Assembly (NCBI GenBank): GCA_900771975.1
Contig: CAAGPV010000013.1
Span: 1 to 64,000, forward strand
Length of the DNA: 64,000 bases
DNA from: an uncultured Prevotella sp.
GTDB lineage: Bacteria > Bacteroidota > Bacteroidia > Bacteroidales > Bacteroidaceae
Direction: 5' to 3'
Part shown: in pieces, positions 53,665 to 63,598 of the stretch
Layout of the letters: every line of letters begins with the position of its first letter
Position numbering within the stretch: the first letter of the stretch is position 1
Notes under the pieces: model-generated
Databases searched by the model: none
Seen by the model: the letters and a program-made list of their open reading frames with translations, nothing else
What the model was told of the DNA's origin: nothing
Made by a program: the position numbers and the translations under genes

Positions 53665-54621
53665 ATGGGTCAAGAACAAAACCACAAGCTGAAAGGAACC
53701 GTCTGCGGCATCATTGCAGCAGTTTGTTACGGCACCAACCCCTTAGGAGCCTTACCGCTCTATAGCGAGGGAGTAAATACGTGCAGCGCATTATTTTACC
53801 GTTTTTTCTTCGCCATGCTCATTCTGGGTGGCCTTCTGCTCATTCAGCGCAAGTCTTTCGCCATTTCTGTTCGCGAACTATCCATTCTTATGCCCTTAGG
53901 AGTGCTGATGGGGTCTTCCTCGTTGTCGCTCTATATGAGCTTTCACCACATGGCAGCCGGCATAGCCTCAACGTTGTTGTTTGTCTATCCCGTGATGGTG
54001 GCAGTGTTAATGGCAGTACTTTTCAAAGAGCACATCACCTTTTCTACAACCGCGTCCATCGTTTTGGCTCTTGGGGGCATAGTTCTTCTCTATCACGGCA
54101 ACGGCAACGAGACGCTAAGTGTCACGGGAGTTGCCCTTGTCATGTTGTCTTCACTGACCTATGCCGTTTACATCATCATCGTCAATAAGTCACCATTGCG
54201 CCTATCGTCTATCAAACTCACCTTTTACGTGCTTGTTTTCGGCTCTATCACCATTGCCTTCTATTCCGTTTTTGGCACAGATGGTCTTCTTCAGATGCCC
54301 CCGTCAGCACGTGCTTGGGCACTGGGCTTCATGTTAGCTCTGCTTCCCACCGTCATTTCCCTTGTAACAATGGCTATCGCCGTGCGGGAAATAGGTTCCA
54401 CGCCAACAGCCATTATGGGAGCGTTGGAGCCCCTCACCGCAGTGGTGATAGGTATAACCATCTTCGGTGAAGCTCTTACTATTCGCCTTGCCATAGGTAT
54501 CGTCCTCATTCTTGCAGCAGTCTTGACCATCATTGCCGGCAAATCGCTCGATAGACACAAACTCACCATCGTACGCGGATATATGGGGCGCTTGCTCAGA
54601 AAGACTTGGCGCTGGAAATAG
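53665..54621 (+). CDS. EamA-family (DMT) transporter
   Basis: 318 residues from ATG 53665; the frame extends to a TTG at 53638. Ten hydrophobic helices form two EamA repeats (about 8-135 and 150-290), the second with TPTAIMGALEPLTAVVIGITIFGEALT, the typical second-repeat signature. The C terminus is basic. It is probably a drug/metabolite exporter of the inner membrane, with unknown substrate. Confidence 0.88.
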   Translation: MGQEQNHKLKGTVCGIIAAVCYGTNPLGALPLYSEGVNTCSALFYRFFFAMLILGGLLLIQRKSFAISVRELSILMPLGVLMGSSSLSLYMSFHHMAAGIASTLLFVYPVMVAVLMAVLFKEHITFSTTASIVLALGGIVLLYHGNGNETLSVTGVALVMLSSLTYAVYIIIVNKSPLRLSSIKLTFYVLVFGSITIAFYSVFGTDGLLQMPPSARAWALGFMLALLPTVISLVTMAIAVREIGSTPTAIMGALEPLTAVVIGITIFGEALTIRLAIGIVLILAAVLTIIAGKSLDRHKLTIVRGYMGRLLRKTWRWK

Positions 54622-54668
54622 ATATATATAAAAAAGATAAAAAACACCTCTCTTTAAGAATAATTTCG

Positions 54669-54676
54669 TAAATTTG
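54669..54676 (+). promoter_or_regulatory. -7 element of the lysS operon
   Basis: TAAATTTG. The leader to the lysS ATG is about 105 nt; no T-box or other known leader could be recognised. Confidence 0.55.
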
Positions 54677-54787
54677 CAACATAATTATGGGGCGAAGTTA
54701 GACCGCTGGCTATAAGGTTTTATCAGACTTTCGAGGCCGTCGTTTTGACCGTCACCCGCAAAGACAGACATATTCGAATATTACGAC

Positions 54788-56524
54788 ATGAACGTTTTAG
54801 AACTTAGTGAGCAGGAGATTGGCCGTCGCCAAAGCCTGCAAGAACTGCGCTCGATGGGCATTGACCCCTATCCAGCTGCCGAGTATCCCACCAATGCTTT
54901 CTCTACCGACATTAAAAACAGTTTCAAGGAAGAGGAAGAAAAACGCCAAGTAGTCATCGCAGGACGAATGATGAGCCGTCGCGTGATGGGTAAAGCCAGC
55001 TTTGTAGAACTTCAAGACAGCAAAGGCAGAATTCAAGTATACATTACCCGTGACGACATCTGCCCTGACGACAACAAAGACCTGTACAATAAAGTCTTTA
55101 AGAAATTGCTTGACATCGGTGATTTTATCGGTATCAAGGGATTCGTTTTCCGCACCCAGACAGGTGAAGTCTCTGTTCATGCACAAGAATTAGTACTTCT
55201 TTCAAAAAGCCTCAAGCCCCTTCCTATTGTCAAGTATAAAGATGGCGTGGCTTACGATAAGTTCGACGATCCTGAGTTGCGTTACCGTCAACGCTACGTT
55301 GACCTCATTGTCAACGACGGCGTAAAGGAGACTTTCTTGCAACGGGCAACGGTGTTGCGAACATTGCGCAACGTTTTGGATTCCGCAGGATATACAGAAG
55401 TGGAGACCCCAACCTTGCAATCGATAGCTGGAGGAGCTTCTGCTCGTCCGTTCATCACCCACTTCAATGCGCTCGACCAAGACATGTATATGCGCATCGC
55501 AACCGAGCTCTACCTCAAACGCCTTATCGTTGGAGGCTTTGAAGGTGTCTATGAAATAGGAAAGAATTTCCGTAACGAGGGAATGGACCGCAACCACAAC
55601 CCAGAATTCACCTGTATGGAGCTCTATGTGCAATACAAAGACTACAACTGGATGATGACTTTCACAGAGAAACTCCTCGAAACCATCTGTGTTGCAGTTA
55701 ACGGGAAGCCCGAGAGAGAGATTGACGGAAAGGTTGTGAGCTTCAAGGCTCCTTACCGTCGTCTGCCCATCTTGGACGCCATCAAAGAGAAGACAGGGTT
55801 TGACCTCAATGGACTAAGCGAAGAAGAAATACGCAAAATAGCCACAGAAGACCTCAAGATGGAAGGCATCGATGAGAGTTTTGGCAAAGGAAAGCTCATC
55901 GATGAAATCTTTGGTGAGTTCTGCGAAGGCACATTCATCCAGCCTACCTTCATCACCGACTATCCTGTTGAGATGTCACCTCTTACCAAGATGCATCGTT
56001 CAAAGCCTGGATTGACAGAGCGTTTCGAGCTGATGGTCAACGGAAAAGAGCTCGCCAATGCCTATTCTGAGTTGAACGACCCATTAGATCAGGAGCAACG
56101 CTTTATCGACCAAATGAAATTGGCAGACAAAGGCGACGACGAAGCAATGATAATAGACCACGATTTTCTTCGCGCTTTACAATACGGTATGCCTCCAACA
56201 TCAGGCATCGGCATCGGCATCGACCGTTTAGTGATGTTAATGACAGGCAAAACCTATATTCAGGAAGTATTGTTCTTCCCACAGATGAAGCCGGAAAAGA
56301 AAATGCCACAAAGCACCATCAAAGAATGGGAAGCCATCGGCGTAAGCGAAAATTGGGCATACGTGTTGCGTAAAGCTGGATTCAACCTCATTTCGGACAT
56401 TCGTTCCGAGAAGGCACAAGGCCTGCAACAAAAGATAGGAGAAATCAACAAGAAGTATAAACTCGGATACGAAAAGCCAACCGTCGACGACATCCAGCAA
56501 TGGATAGACAAAGCCAATGTATAA
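54788..56524 (+). CDS. lysS: Lysyl-tRNA synthetase (class II)
   Basis: 578 residues. The N-terminal OB fold (about 55-145) binds the anticodon. Class II motif 2 is in NFRNEGMDRNHNPEFTCMEL and motif 3 in SGIGIGIDRLVMLM. The C-terminal extension of about 70 residues after motif 3 (EWEAIGVSENWAYVLRKAGF) is characteristic of Bacteroidetes LysS. It overlaps gpsA by 8 bp. Confidence 0.96.
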   Translation: MNVLELSEQEIGRRQSLQELRSMGIDPYPAAEYPTNAFSTDIKNSFKEEEEKRQVVIAGRMMSRRVMGKASFVELQDSKGRIQVYITRDDICPDDNKDLYNKVFKKLLDIGDFIGIKGFVFRTQTGEVSVHAQELVLLSKSLKPLPIVKYKDGVAYDKFDDPELRYRQRYVDLIVNDGVKETFLQRATVLRTLRNVLDSAGYTEVETPTLQSIAGGASARPFITHFNALDQDMYMRIATELYLKRLIVGGFEGVYEIGKNFRNEGMDRNHNPEFTCMELYVQYKDYNWMMTFTEKLLETICVAVNGKPEREIDGKVVSFKAPYRRLPILDAIKEKTGFDLNGLSEEEIRKIATEDLKMEGIDESFGKGKLIDEIFGEFCEGTFIQPTFITDYPVEMSPLTKMHRSKPGLTERFELMVNGKELANAYSELNDPLDQEQRFIDQMKLADKGDDEAMIIDHDFLRALQYGMPPTSGIGIGIDRLVMLMTGKTYIQEVLFFPQMKPEKKMPQSTIKEWEAIGVSENWAYVLRKAGFNLISDIRSEKAQGLQQKIGEINKKYKLGYEKPTVDDIQQWIDKANV

Positions 56525-57515
56525 TTGCGGTAAGATAGCTATCATTGGAGGAGGCTCTTGGGCCACAGCCATAGCCAAGATTGTGGTGGGACACACTCAC
56601 CACATTGGGTGGTATATACGGCGTGATGACCGTATAGAAGACTTCCGCAGACTGGGCCACAACCCAGCCTACTTGACCAGTGTACGCTTCAACATGGACG
56701 AAATCGCTTTTTCGTCAGACATCAATGCCATCGTCCAAGGATACGACACTTTGGTTTTCGTAACACCGTCACCTTACTTGAAAAACCACTTGAAGCGCTT
56801 AAAAACACGCATCAAAGACAAGTTTATCGTGACAGCTATTAAAGGCATCGTTCCAGACGAGAACCTCGTATGCTCCGAATACTTCCACCAAGTGTATGAC
56901 GTGCCCGAAGAAAACCTGGCATGCATCGGCGGTCCAAGCCATGCCGAAGAGGTGGCGCTCGACCGTCTCAGCTATCTCACTGTGGGATGTTCCAATTTGG
57001 AGAAAGCCGAAGCCTTTACCGAAATGCTCAGTTCGAACGTCATTAAGACAAAGGTGTCAAGTGACGTTATCGGAATAGAATATTCTTCGGTCTTGAAGAA
57101 CGTATATGCCATAGCAGCAGGCATCTGCTACGGCCTCAACTATGGCGACAATTTTCAAGCCGTTCTCATCTCCAATGCCGTTCAAGAAATGAACCGCTTT
57201 CTGCAAAGTGTAAGGCCAGACAGTAGCAGAAGCATAATCGATAGTGTCTACTTGGGCGATTTGCTCGTAACCGGATACTCTAACTTCAGTCGCAACCGCA
57301 CTTTCGGAACAATGATTGGCAAAGGCTACTCGGTGAAAAGTGCCCAAATAGAGATGGAAATGATAGCAGAAGGCTACTTTGGTACAAAGTGCATGAAGGA
57401 GATCAACCGACACCTACATGTCAACATGCCTATTCTCGATGCCGTTTACAACATCCTCTACGAACGCATCAGTCCACAAATAGAAATAAAATTATTAACT
57501 GATTCATTTAGATAA
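56517..57515 (+). CDS. gpsA: Glycerol-3-phosphate dehydrogenase (NAD(P)+)
   Basis: 332 residues. It makes sn-glycerol-3-phosphate for phospholipids. The NAD-binding loop GGGSWATAIAK is at residues 11-21. The catalytic Lys region is IEYSSVLKNVYAIAAG and the signature IGGPSHAEEVA lies before it. The ATG is inside lysS, indicating tight coupling. It is followed by pgi after 5 bp. Confidence 0.94.
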   Translation: MYNCGKIAIIGGGSWATAIAKIVVGHTHHIGWYIRRDDRIEDFRRLGHNPAYLTSVRFNMDEIAFSSDINAIVQGYDTLVFVTPSPYLKNHLKRLKTRIKDKFIVTAIKGIVPDENLVCSEYFHQVYDVPEENLACIGGPSHAEEVALDRLSYLTVGCSNLEKAEAFTEMLSSNVIKTKVSSDVIGIEYSSVLKNVYAIAAGICYGLNYGDNFQAVLISNAVQEMNRFLQSVRPDSSRSIIDSVYLGDLLVTGYSNFSRNRTFGTMIGKGYSVKSAQIEMEMIAEGYFGTKCMKEINRHLHVNMPILDAVYNILYERISPQIEIKLLTDSFR

Positions 57516-57520
57516 ACAAA

Positions 57521-58879
57521 ATGAAAAGTATCAACTTAGACATTACAAAAGCTGCTCAATTCCTTAAACCAGGTACAGTAGCTGCTTACGAGCCACAAGT
57601 GGCAGCCGCACAAGAAGCATTGGAAGCTGGCACATGTGCAGGAAACGACTTTCTGGGATGGCTTCATCTGCCATCATCCATCACCCCCGACTTTCTGGAT
57701 GAAGTGCAAGCTACAGCAAACACGCTTCGCGAAAAATGCGAAGTAGTAGTCGTTGCCGGCATCGGTGGCTCCTATTTAGGGGCACGCGCCGTTATCGAAG
57801 CCCTCGGAAACGCCTTTGCATGGCTTGTCAATGACGGCAAAAATCCAACCATTCTGTTTGCCGGCAACAACATCGGAGAAGACTATTTGTCTGAACTTAC
57901 CGAATATTTAAAAGGCAAGAAATTTGGTGTTATCAACATTTCCAAGTCTGGAACAACCACCGAGACAGCCCTCACTTTCCGCCTGCTGAAGAAACAATGC
58001 GAAGCTCAACGCGGCAAAGAGGAAGCTAAAGATGTTATCGTTGCAGTTACAGATGCCAAAAAAGGCGCAGCACGCACATGTGCAGACAAAGAAGGTTACA
58101 AGAGTTTTGTTATTCCTGACAATGTTGGAGGCCGTTTCTCGGTTCTCACCCCTGTAGGACTTCTCCCAATAGCTTGTGCAGGTTTTGACATCAAAGCACT
58201 TGTCAACGGTGCCCAAGACATGGAAAAAGCTTGTGGAAAGGATGTAGCTTACGCTCAAAACCCAGCTGCTCAATATGCAGCCGTACGACAGGCTCTTTAC
58301 AACCAAGCAGGAAAGAAAATTGAGATAATCGCCAACTTCCAGCCTAAACTTCACTTTATAGCTGAATGGTGGAAACAACTCTACGGAGAAAGCGAAGGCA
58401 AAGACCATAAAGGAATCTTCCCTGCTGCCTGTGACTTCACTACCGACTTACACTCTATGGGACAATGGATACAAGACGGTGAACGCTCTATCTTTGAAAC
58501 TGTTCTGAGCGTTGAAACTCCAAACCGCGAACTTGACTTCCCAAGCGATGAAGAAAACCTTGACGGATTGAACTTCTTAGCTGGTAAGAGAGTTGACGAA
58601 GTAAACAAAATGGCAGAACTTGGAACCCGTTTGGCACACGTTGACGGTGGAGTCCCCAACATTCGCATTTCCATTCCGCAACTCAACGAATACTACATTG
58701 GCCAACTCATCTACTTCTTTGAAAAGGCTTGTGGTATCAGCGGTTTGGTTGAAGAGGTTAACCCATTCAACCAACCAGGCGTAGAAGCCTACAAGAAGAA
58801 TATGTTTGCATTGCTCAACAAGCCTGGCTATGAGGCTGAAAGCAAAGCTATACAAGAGCGTCTCGCAAACGAGAAATAA
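57521..58879 (+). CDS. pgi: Glucose-6-phosphate isomerase
   Basis: 452 residues, the short form found in Bacteroidetes and Firmicutes rather than the 550-residue E. coli type. The phosphate-binding IGGSYLGARA is near residue 85, then NISKSGTTTET, and the catalytic Glu lies between the sugar-binding sites. The C-terminal signature is NPFNQPGVEAYK. It catalyses glucose-6-phosphate to fructose-6-phosphate. It is in the lysS-gpsA-pgi-HAD operon with 3-bp spacing to the next gene. Confidence 0.96.
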   Translation: MKSINLDITKAAQFLKPGTVAAYEPQVAAAQEALEAGTCAGNDFLGWLHLPSSITPDFLDEVQATANTLREKCEVVVVAGIGGSYLGARAVIEALGNAFAWLVNDGKNPTILFAGNNIGEDYLSELTEYLKGKKFGVINISKSGTTTETALTFRLLKKQCEAQRGKEEAKDVIVAVTDAKKGAARTCADKEGYKSFVIPDNVGGRFSVLTPVGLLPIACAGFDIKALVNGAQDMEKACGKDVAYAQNPAAQYAAVRQALYNQAGKKIEIIANFQPKLHFIAEWWKQLYGESEGKDHKGIFPAACDFTTDLHSMGQWIQDGERSIFETVLSVETPNRELDFPSDEENLDGLNFLAGKRVDEVNKMAELGTRLAHVDGGVPNIRISIPQLNEYYIGQLIYFFEKACGISGLVEEVNPFNQPGVEAYKKNMFALLNKPGYEAESKAIQERLANEK

Positions 58880-58882
58880 AGC

Positions 58883-59599
58883 ATGAGAACAGAAATAGAA
58901 CAATATCTTAAAAAGAACGGCTTTGGGGCATTCTGTCCCAAAGCCGTTCTTTTTGACATGGATGGAGTGTTGTACGATTCAATGCCCAACCACGCCATTG
59001 CATGGCAACGGTCTATGGCCGACTTTGGAATAACAATGACGGCTGCAGATGCCTATGCCACAGAAGGAGCGCGAGGTATTGACACCATACAACGCTTTGT
59101 AAAAGAACAATTGGGTCGCACCATCTCTTTGGACGAAGCCCAAAAGATGTATGACGTTAAAACGAAGTATTTCCATGAACTTCCCGAAACTAAAGTCTTT
59201 GAAGGTGTCAAGGACGTAATGGAGAAAGTAAAAAAAGCAGGTCTCGCCATTGGCGTTGTAACAGGAAGCGGACAACGCCCACTAATCGAAAGACTGCTTA
59301 CCGACTTTGCTAACTATCTTGACGAAGACCACATCACTACGGCCTATGACGTAAAACGCGGAAAGCCATTCCCCGACCCATACCTGATGGGACTACAAAA
59401 ATGCGGCAATTTGCATCCGTATGAAGGCATCGTTGTAGAAAATGCACCGCTAGGCATAAGGGCAGGAGTTGCAGCAAAGTGTTTCACCGTTGCCATCAAC
59501 AGTGGTCCGCTACCCGACACAGACCTTACAAACGAAGGCGCAAACATCTTGTATAAGACGATGTCGGACTTTTGCAACGACTTGGAATCCTTCTTGTAA
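58883..59599 (+). CDS. HAD-family phosphatase (beta-phosphoglucomutase-like)
   Basis: 238 residues. The HAD nucleophile motif is VLFDMDGVLYDS (about 23-34), followed by a helical C1 cap. Motif II is VVTGSGQ, motif III Lys is in KRGKPFPDPY, and motif IV is IVVENAPLGIRAG. Subfamily features match phosphosugar hydrolases or mutases. Its position after pgi suggests a hexose-phosphate substrate, but that is inference. Confidence 0.88.
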   Translation: MRTEIEQYLKKNGFGAFCPKAVLFDMDGVLYDSMPNHAIAWQRSMADFGITMTAADAYATEGARGIDTIQRFVKEQLGRTISLDEAQKMYDVKTKYFHELPETKVFEGVKDVMEKVKKAGLAIGVVTGSGQRPLIERLLTDFANYLDEDHITTAYDVKRGKPFPDPYLMGLQKCGNLHPYEGIVVENAPLGIRAGVAAKCFTVAINSGPLPDTDLTNEGANILYKTMSDFCNDLESFL

Positions 59600-59661
59600 G
59601 CACAGTGTAAAATCGGCAGATCCGGGCGATATACAAAAAAGAAAACACCTATTTTTAGGTA

Positions 59662-59692
59662 TTGTCACTCTTTAGCAGAACGCGTATCTTTG
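59662..59692 (+). promoter_or_regulatory. Promoter of eno
   Basis: TTG (59662-59664), a 20-bp spacer and TATCTTTG (59685-59692). Confidence 0.7.
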
Positions 59693-59722
59693 CAAATGAA
59701 ACTTTCAAACTAACAGATTATT

Positions 59723-61030
59723 ATGAAAATAGAAAAAATTCATGCAAGAGAAATCCTTGACTCAAGAGGAAATCCAACGGTAGAAGTAGAAATAACGCTT
59801 GAAAACGGTGTTATGGGAAGAGCCGCAGTACCATCCGGAGCCTCAACAGGCGAAAACGAAGCACTTGAGCTACGTGATGGAGACAAAGCCCGTTATGGCG
59901 GAAAAGGTGTACTGAAAGCTGTAGAAAACGTCAACACTATTATAGCTCCAGCCCTACAAGGCGATTGTGTATTCGACCAACGGGCACTCGACCATAAGAT
60001 GCTGGCACTTGACGGAACTTCAACCAAGAGTAAGCTGGGAGCAAACGCCATCCTCGGTGTGTCATTGGCTGCCGCTAAAGCAGCCGCCAAAGCATTGGGT
60101 ATGCCACTATACCGCTATATAGGCGGATGCAACGCATACACCATGCCCGTGCCAATGATGAACATCATCAATGGAGGAGCTCACTCCGATGCCCCTATAG
60201 CATTCCAGGAATTCATGATTCGACCTGTTGGTGCTCCTTCTATCAAAGAGGCTATACGCATGGGTGCTGAGATTTTTCACGCACTTGCCAAATTGTTGAA
60301 AGGACGTGGACTGTCAACTGCTGTTGGTGATGAAGGAGGGTTTGCACCCGCCCTTAACGGCATTGAAGATGCTCTTGAAAGTATTTGCCAGGCCATTCGG
60401 GATGCCGGCTACGAACCAGGGAAAGACGTAAAGATTGCCATGGACTGTGCAGCCAGCGAATTCGCTATATGCGAAAATGGCAATTGGTACTACGACTATC
60501 GCCAACTAAAAGACGGAAAAAAGAAAGATCCAAACGGGAAAAGGCTCACTGCTGACGAACAGATCAAGTATCTTGAAGAACTTATTACCAAATACCCCAT
60601 CGACTCTATCGAAGACGGTTTGGACGAAAACGACTGGGACAATTGGGTGAAACTCACTGCTGCCATCGGCGACCGTTGTCAATTAGTTGGTGACGACTTA
60701 TTTGTTACCAACGTAAAATTCCTTGAAAAGGGCATCAAGATGGGAGCAGCAAACTCTATTCTCATTAAGGTTAACCAGATAGGATCACTTACAGAAACAC
60801 TTGATGCAATTGAAATGGCTCATCGCCATGGCTATACCACCGTCACCTCTCATCGCTCAGGCGAAACGGAAGATACAACAATAGCAGACATTGCAGTTGC
60901 TACCAATTCCGGACAAATCAAAACCGGTTCGATGAGTCGTACAGACCGTATGGCCAAATACAACCAACTCATCCGTATTGAAGAGCAACTTGGCAGTGAT
61001 GCAGTTTACGGATACAAAAAGTTAAAGTAA
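59723..61030 (+). CDS. eno: Enolase
   Basis: 435 residues. It converts 2-phosphoglycerate to phosphoenolpyruvate. Motifs: SGASTGENEALELRDGD near residue 40, AFQEFMIRPVGA (catalytic Glu), metal-binding Asp and Glu in SIEDGLDENDW and VGDDLFVTN, the catalytic Lys in ILIKVNQIGSLTET and SHRSGETEDTTIAD. It has its own promoter and a very strong terminator, so it is monocistronic. Confidence 0.97.
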   Translation: MKIEKIHAREILDSRGNPTVEVEITLENGVMGRAAVPSGASTGENEALELRDGDKARYGGKGVLKAVENVNTIIAPALQGDCVFDQRALDHKMLALDGTSTKSKLGANAILGVSLAAAKAAAKALGMPLYRYIGGCNAYTMPVPMMNIINGGAHSDAPIAFQEFMIRPVGAPSIKEAIRMGAEIFHALAKLLKGRGLSTAVGDEGGFAPALNGIEDALESICQAIRDAGYEPGKDVKIAMDCAASEFAICENGNWYYDYRQLKDGKKKDPNGKRLTADEQIKYLEELITKYPIDSIEDGLDENDWDNWVKLTAAIGDRCQLVGDDLFVTNVKFLEKGIKMGAANSILIKVNQIGSLTETLDAIEMAHRHGYTTVTSHRSGETEDTTIADIAVATNSGQIKTGSMSRTDRMAKYNQLIRIEEQLGSDAVYGYKKLK

Positions 61031-61052
61031 ACTTCGTCCAACAAGACAAACA

Positions 61053-61099
61053 GAAATCCGCCCCTACTCTATATAAAGATAAGAGTAGGGGCGGATTTT
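61053..61099. terminator. Bidirectional terminator of eno
   Basis: A 17-bp perfect stem (from AAATCCGCCCCTACTCT at 61054-61070 and its inverse at 61082-61098), then TTTTC. It separates eno from the convergent HMA gene. Confidence 0.9.
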
Positions 61100-61139
61100 C
61101 ATTAATGTAGAGTATGCCAAAAATGGGCTTCACTTGCCA

Positions 61140-61469
61140 TTACATATTTTGGCATTCGTGCGTCTCGGTGGTAATTTTCTCTTCATTTGTGGTGACACGA
61201 GCTTTATAGCCGAACTTCTCAAAGGCTTTCTGCAACTTTTCAACCGTAGTTTTCTTGGCGTCGTAAACGATTGTCACTTTTTGTTCTGCAACATCAGTAG
61301 TAATCTGTTTAATGCCTTTTTCAAATTTCAAATTCCCTTTAATGCGGTTTTCACAATTGGAACAATGCATTTGGGGAGTGGTTGTAAAAATAACTGTTTT
61401 GTAGTCTTTGGCCGATGCAACTATTGCTATCATCATCAACAACAAAGTAAAAAGAGTTTTCTTCATCAT
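61140..61469 (-). CDS. Secreted heavy-metal-associated (HMA) domain protein
   Basis: 109 residues from ATG 61469; the frame runs further upstream but lacks a signal peptide there. The signal peptide is MMKKTLFTLLLMMIAIVASA. The HMA fold follows, with the metal-binding MHCSNCENRI loop and strands ending VTIVYDAKKT. The C-terminal THECQNM adds another His and Cys. It is a periplasmic metal carrier, probably for copper. It is 64 bp downstream of the TonB receptor with a clear ribosome site (AAAGGATAG), so it is probably in the same operon. Confidence 0.86.
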   Translation of the reverse strand: MMKKTLFTLLLMMIAIVASAKDYKTVIFTTTPQMHCSNCENRIKGNLKFEKGIKQITTDVAEQKVTIVYDAKKTTVEKLQKAFEKFGYKARVTTNEEKITTETHECQNM

Positions 61470-61533
61470 TTTTCTATCCTTTCTTTTTTGATTGATATAA
61501 TTTATATTATAACACTTTTTCAGAAGATTTATT

Positions 61534-63585
61534 TTATAAATGACGACCAAAATTCAAACGCATACCTATATATCCCATAGCTCCAGTGATGGGACCGTAT
61601 ATCATTGTTGGCTCAAAGGTGGCCGACCACGGGTTTTGAGCATCTATCACAGGATGCTTCTGCTTATATCCTGTAAGGTTCTCTCCTCCTATATAAACCG
61701 ATAAATGGCGAAAATTACGCGTTAACTGAGCGTTTAGGGTGGGATAAGCCTTAAAATTGTTATTCCAGGATGGTTCCCCATTTGGCGTAACATATGCTTC
61801 CGGCATTCGACCTCCACCATTCATCGCAAAGGTAGCATCAGCTTGCCAGAGTCCCATACCAGGTTTATAGCTAACAGAAAAGAGTGCCTTGTAACGACTC
61901 TGCAACGGTTTCCAAAGCAAACGGCCTCCATATGTACTCTTAACCAGATTATAACGATAAGCCGCTGTCAGTTCCAAGCCATTTTGTAACGGCAAATTGG
62001 CATCCAACTGAAACGTGTGACTGAAGCTCCTCCCTTGTAAATTGGTGATATGCAGTAGAGTTGGTGAAGAGTCGTAGTCGACAACCACTTGTCGAAGAAA
62101 ATGGGTGTAATAATATTCGGCATTGAGTTTCAGGGTCTGTCTTCCCAATGGTATATAAAAGGCTGCTACCCCACCATAATTCCAAGCAGCCTCTTGCTGC
62201 AATCTGTCAACTTTCAACTGCCGTCCTGATGCCATCAGATAGCTCATCTCGGCCAAGGCATGAGGTGTGCGATAACCTTTTCCTGCCGACAAACGGAATG
62301 TCACCCATGACGACGGTCGCCACTTTAGGTGAATGCGTGGAGTGAGAAAGGTTCCATAAACCGAACTGTGATCAACACGCAAACCAGCCATCAAGACCAA
62401 TTTCTCATGTAAGTTGAAAGTCCATTGGGCATAGGCTCCAGGTGTAGTTTCCTGCTCCTTGTCATGAACGCTTGACTTTTCTGCTTCCAACAAATAGTCT
62501 TGTGACAAACGATCATAATTCCAACTGAGTCCTACCGACAAATTATGGCTTGCTGCCAACTGCGTTTCGTACATCAACGACAAATAAGCATTCTTTTCAT
62601 TCACACCATAACTTCTTGCACCGAACAATGATTCTTGCCTATGTAAAGAGGCCTGACCCATCAACGCAATGTTAGTTGCATGTTCCGGATCAAGTATCCA
62701 GGCATGCTTTTGGTAGAGTTCATAATGCCTGTTGTTAATTCTTATATTATAAGGTATAGAAACCGTAACGTCTTTTCCTTCATTTTCATGGAAAGAATGT
62801 CCACCATGAGCAACCTGTCCTGAGGAACGATATTCATCCACCAAAGACAGACCGCCATGATAGATGTAGCGGTTTCCTTTCCATAGCCAGCGGTTTTGAA
62901 AATTGTATTGGCGCACATTAGGGTCGTCTTGAAAACCGTCTCCATTTCCGTCGTGATGATTCCATCCATTTTCAAAGTGTCCCAAGAATTCCGTCGAGAG
63001 CTTTTGACTCATGTGAACATTGGCATCAACATTCAATTCTAACTTCCCCATCGTATTGGTATAGGCATTGAACGTTGCACCTTGGTCGTCTTCTGGCTTT
63101 AAATACTCTATATTAACCTGGCCTGTCATTGCTTCATATCCGTTTTTCACAGAAGCATTGCCTTTGGAAACTTGCAAACTCTTCATCCATGAACCTGGAA
63201 CATAACTGAGCGCATAAGGTTGTGCTGCCCCTCGGAAGGCCGGAAGGCCCTCAGAAAGCAATTGGACGTAAGTTCCACCAAGGCCTAACAAACGCATTTG
63301 ACGGGCTCCTGTAGCAGCATCCGAGTAATTGACATCGACAGAAGGATTGGTTACAAAACTCTCTCCAAGATTGCAGCAGGCAGCCTTAAAGAGCTCTCCA
63401 CGTAAAATTTCGGCAGTATTGGTCGGTCCCATGGGCCTACGAACTGTCTGACGGGCTTTCACTGTCACTCCACAGAGTTGTTGTTGGGGCAGATAGTCAG
63501 TACTGTCGGTTGGCTGTTGGGCACTGATGCCCATCACACCTACTATCTGCAATACAATAAAAAGAATTGGTTCTATCTGTTTCAT
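61534..63585 (-). CDS. TonB-dependent receptor, putative metal receptor
   Basis: 683 residues from ATG 63585; the longer reading frame would begin 38 residues upstream without support. The signal peptide ends ISAQQ. A plug (about 50-165) with LSEGLPAFRGAAQPYALSY and PGSWMKSLQVSKGNASVKNGYEAMTGQVNIEY is followed by a 22-strand-type barrel ending LNFGRHL. His-rich loops (NHHDGNGDGFQDD and HGGHSFHENE) and the downstream HMA gene suggest import of a metal or metal complex (inference). The -7 TACCTTTG at 63591-63598 leaves almost no leader. Confidence 0.87.
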   Translation of the reverse strand: MKQIEPILFIVLQIVGVMGISAQQPTDSTDYLPQQQLCGVTVKARQTVRRPMGPTNTAEILRGELFKAACCNLGESFVTNPSVDVNYSDAATGARQMRLLGLGGTYVQLLSEGLPAFRGAAQPYALSYVPGSWMKSLQVSKGNASVKNGYEAMTGQVNIEYLKPEDDQGATFNAYTNTMGKLELNVDANVHMSQKLSTEFLGHFENGWNHHDGNGDGFQDDPNVRQYNFQNRWLWKGNRYIYHGGLSLVDEYRSSGQVAHGGHSFHENEGKDVTVSIPYNIRINNRHYELYQKHAWILDPEHATNIALMGQASLHRQESLFGARSYGVNEKNAYLSLMYETQLAASHNLSVGLSWNYDRLSQDYLLEAEKSSVHDKEQETTPGAYAQWTFNLHEKLVLMAGLRVDHSSVYGTFLTPRIHLKWRPSSWVTFRLSAGKGYRTPHALAEMSYLMASGRQLKVDRLQQEAAWNYGGVAAFYIPLGRQTLKLNAEYYYTHFLRQVVVDYDSSPTLLHITNLQGRSFSHTFQLDANLPLQNGLELTAAYRYNLVKSTYGGRLLWKPLQSRYKALFSVSYKPGMGLWQADATFAMNGGGRMPEAYVTPNGEPSWNNNFKAYPTLNAQLTRNFRHLSVYIGGENLTGYKQKHPVIDAQNPWSATFEPTMIYGPITGAMGYIGMRLNFGRHL

Positions 63586-63590
63586 GGGTG

Positions 63591-63598
63591 CAAAGGTA
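63591..63598 (-). promoter_or_regulatory. -7 element of the TonB receptor gene
   Basis: TACCTTTG on the minus strand, separated from the ATG by five bases. Confidence 0.6.

Noticed and set aside
54677..54787. T-box or other leader in front of lysS
   Set aside because: No T-box sequence, specifier stem or terminator/antiterminator pair could be found in about 105 nt.
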